Assembly (NCBI GenBank): GCA_025057375.1
Contig: JANWWO010000002.1
Span: 1 to 64,000 of the forward strand
DNA from: Candidatus Absconditabacterales bacterium
GTDB taxonomy: Bacteria > Patescibacteriota > Gracilibacteria > Absconditabacterales > Absconditicoccaceae
Direction of reading: 5' to 3'
Length of the DNA stretch: 64,000 bases
The notes beneath the pieces were generated by a model, which saw only the letters and a program-made list of their open reading frames with translations, had not been told where the DNA came from and did no database searches. This document shows positions 10,217 through 20,471 of the stretch, in pieces (within the stretch, counting starts at the first letter, position 1; every line of letters starts with the position of its first letter). The position numbers were made by a program, and so were the translations under genes.

Positions 10217-11266
10217 ATGGATTTGTTATCAGACAAACAAACAAAAAATATACCTCCTGAACGTGTCAAAGAGCTTCATACACATGTATACAAAACAGAG
10301 ATTGTTCGTGCTTACGAAAGATTATCATCACTGCCTGATTTTAGTATCTTTAGACAAAAAAAAGCGTTTGAAAACTTTTACAATGCAACACCTGAAACTG
10401 TCTCCAAATACGATGTTCAGTGGATGCAAGCAGAATTGTGAGTTCCTATCGACTGAGTCTTTTGACCCAAAACTCGCCAAGCACTTGATGCATATATCAA
10501 TCAAAAATATAATGAAGGAGCATTTGAGCCTAAAAGACCAGATGCAGAAACTACACCTCCTCGTGAGCAAACACCAGAGTATCAAGCGAGACAACAAGAC
10601 ATTGAAATTGCTTTTGCTATCAATGACGTCAAACAAAAAATCAGTGGATGACAAATGGATGACTTGTTTCTTGATCTATCACCAAGAAGACTGGCACAGC
10701 AGGTTGATGTATGAGATGTCATTCGCTCAAACGGAGAATCATATTATGTGCTAGAATCAGGAAATGGATCAGTCAAAATGGTAGATATTGATAATCCTAA
10801 GAAAGAAATAACTATCACTCGTGAGATCGTCAAAGCAAGCATCAATGATCCAAAATACAAATACCAAATACTCAAAAAACAATCAATTGAAAATCCACAA
10901 GAGGCATGAGAACTCAAACAAAAGATTGACAATGCAATCGGAGAAAGAGCTGGTGCACTTGCAGGCATGTACAAAACAAATCCTGAGAAGTTTTTATCTA
11001 CACCCAAAGAATGACCAGAATGAAGCAAACTGGATCCGAATGTCTTGGAATTGGCTATCAAAAATCCAGACGACCTTTGAGTTAGGCAATCTGATATTGA
11101 TAACGCATGATGAGAGATGCCAGCAGCACAAAAAGCGATGATTGAACAAGCAGTCAGAAAGGCATTTTTTTCCAAAGAAGCGGTGTGGACTGCTGTGTGA
11201 GTTACTGCAGTTGCGTTAATTGTATGATGATGTACCATACTTGTCAAAAAAGATGACGATGAGTAA
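10217..11266 (+). CDS. Tail-anchored protein with peptidoglycan-binding-like motif
   Basis: 349 residues. Residues about 67-91 (QWMQAELGVPIDGVFGPKT, then RQALDAYI) match the PG_binding_1 consensus Leu...Gly-x-x-x-Asp-Gly-x-Phe-Gly-x-x-Thr-x-x-Ala-Leu. The remainder is charged. Residues about 318-342 are a single hydrophobic helix (AVWTAVGVTAVALIVGG) followed by Lys-Lys-Asp-Asp-Asp-Glu, which fits a C-terminal tail anchor. There is no N-terminal signal, so the topology would be mostly cytoplasmic unless the cluster has its own export route. ATG 10217 gives the first frame free of the decayed repeat upstream. It is the last gene of the UGA-rich cluster. Confidence 0.75.
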
Positions 11267-11398
11267 AAGAAAGAACCTGGGCAGTCTCTCTCCCCCGTTA
11301 GTGAGGATTTTTTTCTTTTTCTCTTGCTTTTTTGGAAAAAATATATACTATAGCACCAAAATGAATTTGATGCTATTTTATTTTTTGATAATACCAAT

Positions 11399-12442
11399 AT
11401 GGATTTTGATCCACAAAAAAATTATTATGAGATTCTTGGCGTAGACGAAAACGCTAGTGAGGATGATATCAAAAAAGCTTTTAGAAAACTTGCTGTCAAG
11501 TATCATCCTGATAGATGAGGAGATAAAGAAAAATTTCAAGAAATCAATGACGCACACCAAGTCCTTTCAGATCCACGCAAACGCCAACAATACGACGCGA
11601 TGCGCAAAGGTGGCTTTGGGTGATTTGGCTGAGGATGATTCCAAGTAGACTTTGGGTCATGAGGTGTTGATTTGGGTGATTTGATGGGCGATCTGTTCGG
11701 AGTCCAAACGTGATGACGCGGTCGTGGAAGACAAGATGGGAATGATCTTCAAATTGGGATGTCGATTAGTTTTGAGGAAGCTTTTTTGGGCTGTGAAAAG
11801 ACAATCCAGGTTTCTCGTATGCAAAGAGTTGCTGGCGCCACCAAAGAAACCTGTTCTACGTGTAAAGGAGCAGGTGTGGTTCAGCAAAAAGTCCAAACAC
11901 CTTTTGGGGCTATGTTTGCTCAAGCATCTTGTAATTCGTGTGGGTGATCAGGAAAAATTTTTACCAAAGATGGGAAGCGTTTGGCATCATGATGACTCGA
12001 AAAAGTCAACACTGATGTTACAGTTAAAATTCCTGCAGGAATCAAAGATGGTGTATTTATCAAATACGCTGGTAAAGGAGATGAATCACCAAGTGGTGGT
12101 GAACCAGGAGATTTGTATATAAAAATTACCGTCCAACCCTCTGATCGTTTTATTCGTCAGTGAGACGATTTGCATGTCAAGGTTGATGTCACTGTGTTTG
12201 ATTTAGTACTTGGTGGAACCGTGCGTATTAATCATCCAGAATGACCTCTTGATGTCACTATCCCAAAAGGTACTCAAGTGACGTCAAAAGTGAAGGTTGC
12301 AGGCAAATGATTTGGTGATAAATGATTTTTTGCAAAAAGGGGTGATATGTATCTCATTCCAATTCTTACGCTTCCAAAAAAGCTTTCTCGTGAAGAGGAG
12401 CAGTTGTGGGAACAACTCAAAAAAATAAACGGTTCTGCATAG
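11399..12442 (+). CDS. dnaJ: Chaperone DnaJ with a shortened zinc domain
   Basis: 347 residues. The J domain (residues 1-70) has NYYEILGV and the HPD tripeptide in YHPDRGG; a Gly/Phe-rich linker follows. The zinc region has only two Cys motifs, CSTCKGAG near residue 151 and CNSCGGSG near 178, whereas canonical DnaJ has four CxxCxGxG repeats and two zinc centres. The C-terminal substrate-binding beta-domains are present ([28 protein letters not shown]). DnaJ delivers unfolded clients to DnaK and stimulates its ATPase. With one zinc site left, disulphide or holdase activity may be reduced (inference). The gene has its own upstream TATACT box at 11344-11349. No dnaK or grpE is in the window. Confidence 0.93.
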
Positions 12443-12454
12443 GCCGTTTTTTTT
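12428..12454 (+). terminator. Terminator overlapping the dnaJ stop codon
   Basis: AACGG / CCGTT stem around the stop codon, followed by T8. The short stem makes it moderate in strength. Confidence 0.6.
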
Positions 12455-12588
12455 GTTGGTTGATACTCATGCATGTGTCTGTAGTATATCTTGAGCTTGC
12501 ATTTCCCCCAAAAAATCCTAGAACAAAAGAAGAGAGATGATAGTGTGCTAGGTTGCTATGTCTCATTTTAGTCCTGATAATATCGTTG

Positions 12589-14751
12589 ATGATTAGTCTC
12601 TTGGCCCAAAAAACATGAATGCCAGAACAGCGTGTTCGCACGATTGTTGCATTGCTTGAAGAGGGGAGTACGATACCATTTTTGGCGCGTTATCGTAAAG
12701 AGCAGACTGGATGAGCTACAGATACACAGCTTCGTGAATTTGAGAGGATGTATGTATACCAAAAAAATCTAGAAGAAAAAAAAGCTGATATTATTCGTAT
12801 TTTGACTGAAAAGTGATTACTTACATCCTCGATCGAGCTCGCAATCAGTCAAGCTACGACCTTGGCAACATTGAATGATATTTATAGACCATTCAAAGAA
12901 AAAAAACATACAAGAGCGACGAAAGCTCTCGAAAAATGACTCAAACCACTTGCTGATGCATTGCTGGCGTGTCGTATGGATATTGATGATTTTGATGTGT
13001 ATGCGCAGAGCTTTGTGCGTGATACTGGTGATGAAAAAACATCTGTCCGCGATATCGATGAAGCTATTGATGGGGCGATTGATATTGTTGCAGAGATGAT
13101 TGCTGATCGTGCAGACATTCGTCAATGGATCAAACAGACACATCGTGGACGTGTGATTTTGACTGCTAAACCGACAAAAACATTTGATCCTCACGGTGTG
13201 TATGCAACCTATCAATTGTTCAAAAAACCTCTTTTTCAAACTCAAAGTTATGCCTATCTAGCATTAGCAAGAGCAGAAAAAGAAAAGCAGTTAAGCTTGA
13301 GTGTGCATTATCCTGAAGACGATATTATTAGCTATGTGGAGTCGTTGGTTATTCCTCCTGATTATGGGACTGTGGTCGATTATTTGCAAGATGCCGTCGA
13401 GGATGGGATAAAGAGACTCTTACTGCCCTCACTGACCAATGAAATGAGGTCCGAGCTCAAAGAAGAGGCTGATAGACAGGCAATCGATGTTTTTGGGACC
13501 AATGTCCAAGAGTTGTTGCTTGCTCCTCCCGTCAAAGGAAAGATCATCATGGGTGTTGATCCTGGTATCAGAACGGGAAATAAAATTGCGATCATTGACT
13601 CAACCGGGTCAGTCCTTGCTTTTTCTGTTATTTTTACAACGCCTGATGATGATGATAAGCTCGCTCAACTTCTGATACATTATAAGGTGGACATTGTGTC
13701 TTTGGGGAATGGAACTGGCTGTAGAGAGGTTGAAGCAATGATAGCTCGTGTGATCAAAAACAACAATCTTATGACCAAGTTTATCATTGTTTCTGAAGCA
13801 GGTGCATCTGTCTACAGTGCATCAGAACTCGCTTCACAAGAATATCCGGATCTTGATGTGACGATTAGAGGTGCTGTCAATATTGGTCATAGGTTGCAAG
13901 ATCCCCTATCTGCTCTCGTAAAAATTGATCCCAAATCACTTGGTATCGGTCAATATCAGCATGATGTGGATCAGCATCTTCTGCATGACATGCTTGACAA
14001 AAAAATCCAGGATGCCGTCAATCGTGTTGGTGTGGACGTTAATACCGCATCAGTTGCCATTTTGTGTCATATTGCTTGATTAAACAAAAAAACGGCACAG
14101 GCCATTGTTGATTATCGTACCGCTCACGGTCCCTTTGTCTCCAGGGATCAATTCAAACAGGTCCCTGGCATCTGACCAAAGACTTTTGAGCAGTGCGCAT
14201 GATTTCTTCGTATTCTCAATGCACACAATCCTCTTGACCAAACAGGCATCCACCCAGAACAATATGAGCTCACAAAAAAAATACTTACTGATGAGTATGG
14301 TGTTGATGTTGCTACCCTGACCGTTCCGTTTGTTCTTGAGGATGTGGATTATGATCGTTTGGTGAGGAAGTATGGTGTTGGTGAAGAGACAATTAGAGAT
14401 ATTGTCCGTGAACTTGCCAATCCCTGACTTGATCCTAGGACAGAGTTTCCTGAACAACAATTTCGTTCTGATGTCTTGAGTTTTGAGCATGTGAAGGTGG
14501 GAATGGTGCTGACAGGTATTGTGAGAAATGTCGTTGATTTTGGTGCGTTTGTGGATATTGGACTCAAAAATGATGCTCTACTACATAAATCTCAAATGGC
14601 AGACCGCTTTGTATCTAATCCGTTTGAGATTGTCCAAGTAGGACAGACCGTAACTGTTCGTGTTCTGACGATAGTTCCCGAAAAACAACACATCAACCTG
14701 ACGATGAAAACACCTGAGGAGGGCAGACTATGAGATATCAACGTGTGATAG
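12589..14751 (+). CDS. tex: Tex family RNA-binding transcription accessory protein
   Basis: 720 residues, near the usual length. The N-terminal helical domain has VRTIVALLEEGSTIPFLARY and the RKEQTGG motif. A YqgF/RuvC-like domain with GVDPGIRTG begins near residue 320. A helix-hairpin-helix pair follows (VDYRTAHGPF, then QFKQVPGIGP near residues 510-540). An S1 domain closes the protein (GMVLTGIVRNVVDFGAFVDI to about residue 714). Tex binds nucleic acid and affects transcription; its exact reaction is unsettled. ATG 12589 is the earliest start before an in-frame stop and keeps the conserved N-terminal helix. About 10 of 45 glycines are UGA by hand count. Confidence 0.95.
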
Positions 14752-14892
14752 GAGAAATAACATATCACATAGGATGATCATTGTGTCGTCTTTCTCTTCG
14801 GTTTTCTTTTTTAAAAAAAAAGAGATAAGGAAATTTGTTGTGGTTAATGTTTTTTGCTGTGCACTACTATAGTATTTTAGTCATCATCATAT

Positions 14893-15762
14893 ATGTATCG
14901 TTCGAACGCAAAACTTCTTCTCTTTGGTGAATATCTTATGCTTGATGGCTATCTAGGATTGGCTCTTCCTTTACGTCATGGGCAGATACTTGACCATACC
15001 AACGCATGAGATACGAGTATTTCCCTTATATGATATGCTCATGATCATACTGTGTGGCAAGAAGAAAGACGACCATCGTCATGAACATCGCTGTTTCATA
15101 GATGCTGTGCATGGCTTGATTCCCAGTGATTGATTCCTCCATGACATCATCATCTTACGACGACATTGACTTATCCTCAGATGCGATGATTATGATCAAG
15201 TTCGACTTTTATTGATCTGATCGCTCAATGGGTATGATGTGATCCATTTGCATTGTATCGTGCTGTCAGTTTATGATCGGGCTATGATATCGCGTGTGCT
15301 CGTCAAAAAAAACCACTCTTGTATGATCCCATTACCACGGAGTCACAAACCGTCGATCTTGATCCCTCCTTACTTGCAGGGATGTACTGTATTCCGTGTG
15401 GTCATAAACAGTCTAGTGACAAAGCGATTGCACACTATCGTTCTCGTTTTCATCAGGGTCCAGATCACTATGATCGATGTGAATTTCTTGATGGACTCTT
15501 GTATGAGCAGACGATATGGTGATGGGGACAAGGGATCGTGTATCATGATACAATCATCGCATCACTTATCAATCAACCACCATTGATGCAGTCTCATCCA
15601 TGGATTGGAGAAGTTGGGTACGGAAAATGGTTGTGAGCATGGTGAGGAGATTGTTTTCTTATTCTTTCTGACTATCATCCAGATCATGTCCGTGCTGTTT
15701 GTCATCGTGCCTGATATGATCTTTGTCTTCCCCTGCAGACAATGCTATGGGATGGTGAATAA
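14893..15762 (+). CDS. GYDIA-family GHMP kinase (putative mevalonate-pathway kinase)
   Basis: 289 residues. The N-terminus AKLLLFGEYLMLDGYLGLAL is the GHMP-kinase substrate-edge strand. WSSSTFIDLI near residue 105 stands for the ATP-binding Pro-x-x-x-Gly-Leu-x-Ser-Ser helix. SLGSGYDIACA near residue 126 contains the GYDIA signature of a family known mainly from Bacteroidetes. The C-terminal block GEVGYGKWLGAWGGD is also typical. The diphosphomevalonate decarboxylase gene follows 146 nt downstream, so phosphorylation of mevalonate or phosphomevalonate is the natural inference; substrate identity cannot be read from sequence. In-frame codons after the TAA look protein-like but lie beyond the usual family C-terminus. 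A TATAGT box lies at 14868-14873. Confidence 0.85.
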
Positions 15763-15908
15763 CCAATCATGTATGATGGATGTATGTTGGTCGAGGAGGT
15801 GTGCTTGTGAAAAATGATTGACCACGTTTAGAGAGCGAGAAAATATCTACGTTGTGCATATGGCGCACTTTACACACATTCCCCTTTTTTATTGTTTGTT
15901 TTTTTTGT

Positions 15909-16916
15909 ATGTCCGTTTATCATGCATCATGCCCATCAAATATTGCTTTGGTTAAATATTGGGGAAAAAAACCTTGATATAAGCAAATCCCTGCAAATCC
16001 TTCCGTTTCACTGACGTTGACTATGTCACGCACGATGATGACATGGTATATGAATCCTAAGCATGATGATATTCCTATTAGACAGTGTTTTTTTCATGGA
16101 AAAGAGCATCAGTATTTTGGGCAAAAAATTGCATCTTATTGTGCATGATTGGCTGATGTATTGCCATGACTTGATCAACGGGATATTGTCGTACAGTCAG
16201 AAAATACCTTTCCCCATAGTGCGTGAATTGCAAGTTCTGCAAGTGCTTTTGCGACTATGGCATTATGTCTTGGGCAATGGTATCGTGATCAAGGACATAC
16301 GCTCCCGTTAGGCTATCGTACCTGGGACCAGTTTCATTCTATGCTCGCAAGACGTTGATCAGGAAGTGCCTGTCGTTCTGTCTATTCTTGACTGGTAACG
16401 CGATGATGGGAGTCTGTCGATTTTGCCTCTCCGGTTGATGTACATCATGTGAGTAGAACATACGACACAATTTATGATACGATTATTGTGATTTCTTCAG
16501 ATGAAAAAAAACAGACATCAACTGCCTGACATGCGAGTATGGATACCAATCCTTATGCCTCCATTAGATACGAACAAGCAAGGCGTCATACTGAGGAGAT
16601 TTTGAGATGATTTGAGGAAGGATCGTGGTTACTGATTGGGTCGATTATTGAACAAGAATGTTGGGAATTGCATGCGATGATGCTTCTCTCGCAGCCAAGT
16701 ACGATCCATCGACTTCCCGAAACGCTTCGTTGTATTCAGGTGATCAAAGAATGGAGAGATCAGACAGGGGAAGAGGTGTTTATTACGATTGATGCTTGAG
16801 CAAATATTCATTGTCTCTCCCTTCAGCCACTATCACCACAGCTTCGTCAGCGTCTTCATTTCCCTCTCATTGAGGATTGGAGTGTATTGCGTCCTGATAC
16901 GAGAGATGTCTTGTAG
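15909..16916 (+). CDS. mvaD: Diphosphomevalonate decarboxylase MvaD
   Basis: 335 residues. Diagnostic motifs are present: SNIALVKYWGKK at the N-terminus, SENTFPHSAGIASSASAFAT near residue 90 (phosphate-binding loop), ARRGSGSACRSVYSG near 145, and TIDAGANIHCL near 290 with the Asp-Ala-Gly-x-Asn metal/phosphate site. The enzyme decarboxylates mevalonate 5-diphosphate with ATP to isopentenyl diphosphate. With the GHMP kinase before it, this is part of a mevalonate route to isoprenoids. The decarboxylase-specific Ser-x-Ser-Ala and Arg-x-Gly-Ser-Gly-Ser motifs argue against a plain mevalonate kinase. Confidence 0.94.
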
Positions 16917-17010
16917 GGTGAGGAACATGTGTCAGTAGAGAGGGCAGTAAGCTCTGGACAACATATCTATTGTGGTTCTAACTCATTTTTATTATTATTT
17001 TTTGTGTCTT

Positions 17011-17700
17011 ATGAGTCATTTCATCTGTATTTCTATTTTCCCCGAGATTTATACATCTTTTCTCTCTACCTCTCTTATTGGAAAAGCTATTGAAAAAAAT
17101 ATCCTGACCATCACTTGTATCAATCCCAGAGATTTTTGTATAGATAAGCATCGTCAGGTTGATGACACTGTGTATGGGTGAGGTGTAGGTATGCTCCTTA
17201 AGGCAGAACCAATCATGCAGGCAATCGAGTATTGTATCGCTCACTATACCGATGGACAGCATTTTCGCGTTTGTATGGTGACCCCATCTCTTCAGATTTT
17301 TGATCAAAAAATCGCTCAGACGTGGGCAGATGATTTGGTTCCGACGATTTTTGTATGTGGGAGATATGAAGGATTTGATCATCGTATTCTCTTATGGGGA
17401 CGTGATACGTATCCAGACCAACGATGGGAAGTATCGATAGGCAAATTTGTGCTATTAGGTGGTGAAGTTGCAAGTATGTGTATGATCGAAAGTACTATCA
17501 GACTTGTACCTTGAATTGTGTGAGATCATACATCAACTGTGTCAGAAAGTTATTCTTCTCCCTGATTGGATATGCTTGAATATCCTCAATACACTAAACC
17601 ACAAACTGTTAGAGGTTACGATGTTCCTGCTATTTTACTCTCAGGTCATCATCACCATATTGACCAACGAAAACAACAAAACCGTAGACGTGTGGAGTAA
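17011..17700 (+). CDS. trmD: tRNA (guanine37-N1)-methyltransferase TrmD
   Basis: 229 residues, the normal size. CISIFPEIY opens the protein. [17 protein letters not shown] near residue 49, [12 protein letters not shown] near 115, and the trefoil-knot SAM site [20 protein letters not shown] near 145 follow. The C-terminus has [10 protein letters not shown] and [10 protein letters not shown], the G36-G37 tRNA-binding tail. TrmD methylates G37 of tRNAs that read CUN, CCN and CGG, preventing +1 slippage. ATG 17011 is preferred over an in-frame ATG at 16972 because the family starts directly with the first beta-strand. It is followed by a damaged frame rather than the usual rplS. Confidence 0.94.
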
Positions 17701-17708
17701 GGAGACAA

Positions 17709-18149
17709 ATGTCGTGAGGGTGTTGTCGTAGATGTGGTTGAAAAAGGTATTGCATTGAGGAGAATATTTTTGCGGTTGTCTGCATGGTTATGCAGGTGCG
17801 TAAACTCGGGCATAAGACGAGGAAAAAAGGAGAATATTGTTCGTTTGCTGTGGTCCAAACGTCAGGAGATACTGATGCATATGTGGACTAGTATGCTTTG
17901 TATGATGGTGCTGTGATAGAATAAGCGGTCTTCCTTCGTCTGTCCCCAAACGAAGTGTCTCGTTGATTGTTTTATGTCATGCGAGAATACTGAGAATATC
18001 TGACCACAATCGATGATGATGGTGGATGATTGTTCGTGATTGAGGATCATAGACTCATGTCTGGATTAGACAGTCGAGGAGTTGTGATCAATCTTGTGCA
18101 GATACATCAAAAAATGTGATCAATGGAAGAAGATTGGGGAGAGACATAG
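17709..18149 (+). pseudogene. Protein-like frame broken by TAG and TAA, family unknown
   Basis: A GGAG site precedes ATG 17709, 8 nt after trmD. The frame reads as natural protein (VRKLGHKTRKKGEYCSFAVV, later SPNEVSRGLFYVMREYGEYL and GLFVIEDHRLMSGLDSRGVV) but carries TAG at 17889-17891 and TAA at 17922-17924, and ends at TAG 18147-18149. Several TGA codons fall where Gly is plausible. I do not recognise the family. A recently inactivated gene or two sequence errors would both explain it. Confidence 0.5.
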
Positions 18150-18185
18150 GAGCACAAAAAAAAGACAAAAGATATCGGATTATAC

Positions 18186-18392
18186 CTATTCTACTTGGCC
18201 CGTAGCAAGGTTAGTTTTTCCTGTGGTGCCAGTAAAAACTTGTGGCGTAGGTGTTTCTTGCGTAGGAGTGAGAGGTTCAGATGGGAGCGGGCGTGATGCT
18301 TCTCTGACTGCGACAATTGCAGTAAGGACTGTGGTGAGAAGAAAAATTGCAAGAACAGCAACAATGATTCATTTGATAGTAGAAGAGCGCAT
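18186..18392 (-). CDS. Small single-pass membrane protein
   Basis: 68 residues. Residues 6-30 form one hydrophobic helix (IKGIIVAVLAIFLLTTVLTA) with a positively charged N-terminus. A Pro/Thr-rich tail of about 35 residues follows and would face outside. It is the last gene of a minus-strand run headed by the PSP1 protein and lies 41 nt after the TPR gene. The function is unknown. Confidence 0.6.
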
Positions 18393-18433
18393 TAAAGAGA
18401 GGAGAAAAAAGATAAAAAAAAACTGACCGACAT

Positions 18434-19330
18434 CTAGAGTGTATTGAGTTTTCTTCTGGCTTGTGTATTGGTGGGCTCACACTCAAGAACGTGAAAATAA
18501 TATTTTTTTGCATTGACGTAGTCTTCAATCTCTTCGTATAATCAAGCAAGTGCGATGAGATAGTTGACGTTGTTTGGTCTGAGATGAACAGCTTTGTGTA
18601 ATGTATTGAGAGCTTCGGTGATACGATCGGTATTGTATGTAATTTCTGCCAATGAGATATAATATTTGGGTCTATCATGTGCATAATCAATTGCTTTACG
18701 AACTAGCAGCTCTGCTTGGTCAAATTCTCATTGCTCGATGTAGATATCGCCTAATTGCCATAATGCTTCATGATCTGTAGGATCAATATCAATAACTTTT
18801 TTGAGGAGAGAGATAGATTTTTTATGGTTATTATTGTGGAAGTAATATTGTGCAAGTTTTTTGAGAATCGTCGTATTGGATGGTTCGAGGACTGTTCCTT
18901 CGATGAGTTTTTTTTCATACAGGAGGAATTGTCCTTTGTTTTTTAGTAATTCTGCAGCTGCGAGAAGTTCCGCTACAAGGGGGGAATGTGTTGTTGGTTG
19001 TGGAGATGATGATGCACTTTGTGTAGTTTCAAATGATTCTCCCAATCATGATGCAAGCGTCTGCATAGTAGCTTCATCATGCTGGCTGATCGCTGTGTTT
19101 TGCTCGAATGATGATGGAGTCTGTTTAGCATCAGAAAAGTCAATTGCTTTGACGACATCAATAACCCATTCTTTGGTAAATGATGAGAAGGCTATCAATC
19201 TTGTCAGAGTATTGTGATATTGGAAGTATCGATAGGATACTCAGCCTCTTACTGCAAGAAAAAAATATCGCGTCCATCAGAGGATGGTAATCATAGACGT
19301 AATTATTCGTAACCAAAAGATTCGTGTCAT
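18434..19330 (-). CDS. Membrane-anchored TPR-repeat protein
   Basis: 298 residues. One hydrophobic segment lies near residues 12-30; a Ser/Gln-rich spacer follows. The C-terminal 160 residues form about four TPR units with consensus Trp/Leu-Gly-Tyr-Ala-Pro spacing (AQYYFHNNNHKKSISLLKKV, ALWQLGDIYIEQGEFDQAEL, and two more). TPRs mediate protein-protein contacts, so a scaffold role at the membrane is likely but unspecified. The neighbours are a PSP1 protein upstream and a small membrane protein downstream, closely spaced on the same strand. ATG 19330 is the first start after an A-rich leader; the N-terminus is uncertain by a few residues. Confidence 0.8.
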
Positions 19331-19383
19331 GAGATCAAAAAAAAGAAACAAAAAAGATTGAAGGTATGTGAATATCGCAGATA

Positions 19384-20238
19384 TTAGTGAAATGCGTGTT
19401 TTTTTGTCTGTTGCTGTGCATAGGCTTCTTGTAGGAGATCAAGATCGAGAACAACTGGTCATCAGTCAGTTTTGACATGAACTTTTCTGGTTTGGATATT
19501 GATATTGGTAACAATTCCACAGGTATTACAGAGATTGTTTATTGTTGATCATTTGGCTGGTGTTTTTTTATTTTCGGCCATATAGTCATCAATCTCGAAG
19601 ATCAGACTGCATTTGAATTTACCACATCTGCCTTTAAGTTTTTCGATATCGCTGATGACGAGGTGTTGTTCATAGATTTCTTGAATATCAATCAAGGGGA
19701 ATGGACGATGTCTTTTGCAGCATAGTCATTGTCCTTTGACGCAGCCATGGAGTTCGTCTGTAGCGGGAGATATTTTCATCATTTCTCTTGCAGATATTTG
19801 ATAGATGAAAAATCATGCATCAAGCTTGGATCTAAACGTTTTAACAAAGTCAGAAAAGTTATATCTTTTTTCTGCATAAAAATAGAAAAAATATTTGTTT
19901 TCCAAAGGATTGAATTTTGCTGTTACGGGTGTGACGTCGGGAAGATAGGCTTTGAAGTCTTTTTTGAATAGCGGATAGATAGTGCGTGCACGACGCTGGT
20001 CGTTGTCAAAGTGTGTACGATCTTCACCACGGATATGGCTGACAAATAAACCACTTCTTTCGTACGCAAAGTGGGGAACTGTACCGGTCGACATTCCAAT
20101 ACTCTCTTTGCCATTATCTTGTTTATACACAAAATATTCACCAAGTGCTGGCAATGGTTCTCACTCAGGTAGTGCAACACCAATATACTTGTGATTAAAC
20201 CAGTCAAGTGTATACACACGTAGTGGTTCCATCAGCAT
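19384..20238 (-). CDS. PSP1-domain protein (YaaT/RicT-like)
   Basis: 284 residues. The PSP1 core is clear at about residues 110-190: NKYFFYFYAEKRYNFSDFVK, then RSKLDAGFFIYQISARE, then GCVKGQGLCCKRHRP with the conserved Gly-x-x-Gly-x-x-Cys-Cys element. RicT/YaaT proteins from Firmicutes help bring RNase Y to mRNA and carry Fe-S ligands in this region; that exact role here is inference. A later CNTCG pair might also bind metal. It heads a minus-strand run with the TPR and small membrane genes. AGTATA at 20265-20270 (minus TATACT), 27 nt ahead of the start, is a likely -10 box. Confidence 0.88.
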
Positions 20239-20471
20239 AGGACGAATAAAGAAAGATATACACAAGTATAATAGGTGAAAAAGATAAAAAAATCAAGAGA
20301 ATTGCTCAAAAAAGTTTTTTCTCCACAGAACATGCTTCATTTTTTGTTGCAAATGAAAAAAAAAATTCTATAAAAAACAGAATCAGGAAAATAAAATTTA
20401 TTTTTTGTGTCCGATATATACTTCTTTCGCACTTTTTATGTTCTCGGGTTTTTTAGTTCCTTGCTGTTCTC
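20239..20471. other. Divergent promoter region
   Basis: AT-rich spacer between the PSP1 gene (minus) and the 680-residue membrane protein (plus). A minus-strand TATACT lies at 20265-20270. On the plus strand a TATACT-like box lies near 20426. No open frame. Confidence 0.5.

Noticed and set aside
15760-15831. In-frame continuation after the GHMP kinase TAA
   Set aside because: The family C-terminus is already reached before the TAA, so readthrough is not needed to explain the gene.
17709-18149. Identification as rplS, the usual gene after trmD
   Set aside because: No L19 motifs could be found in any frame.
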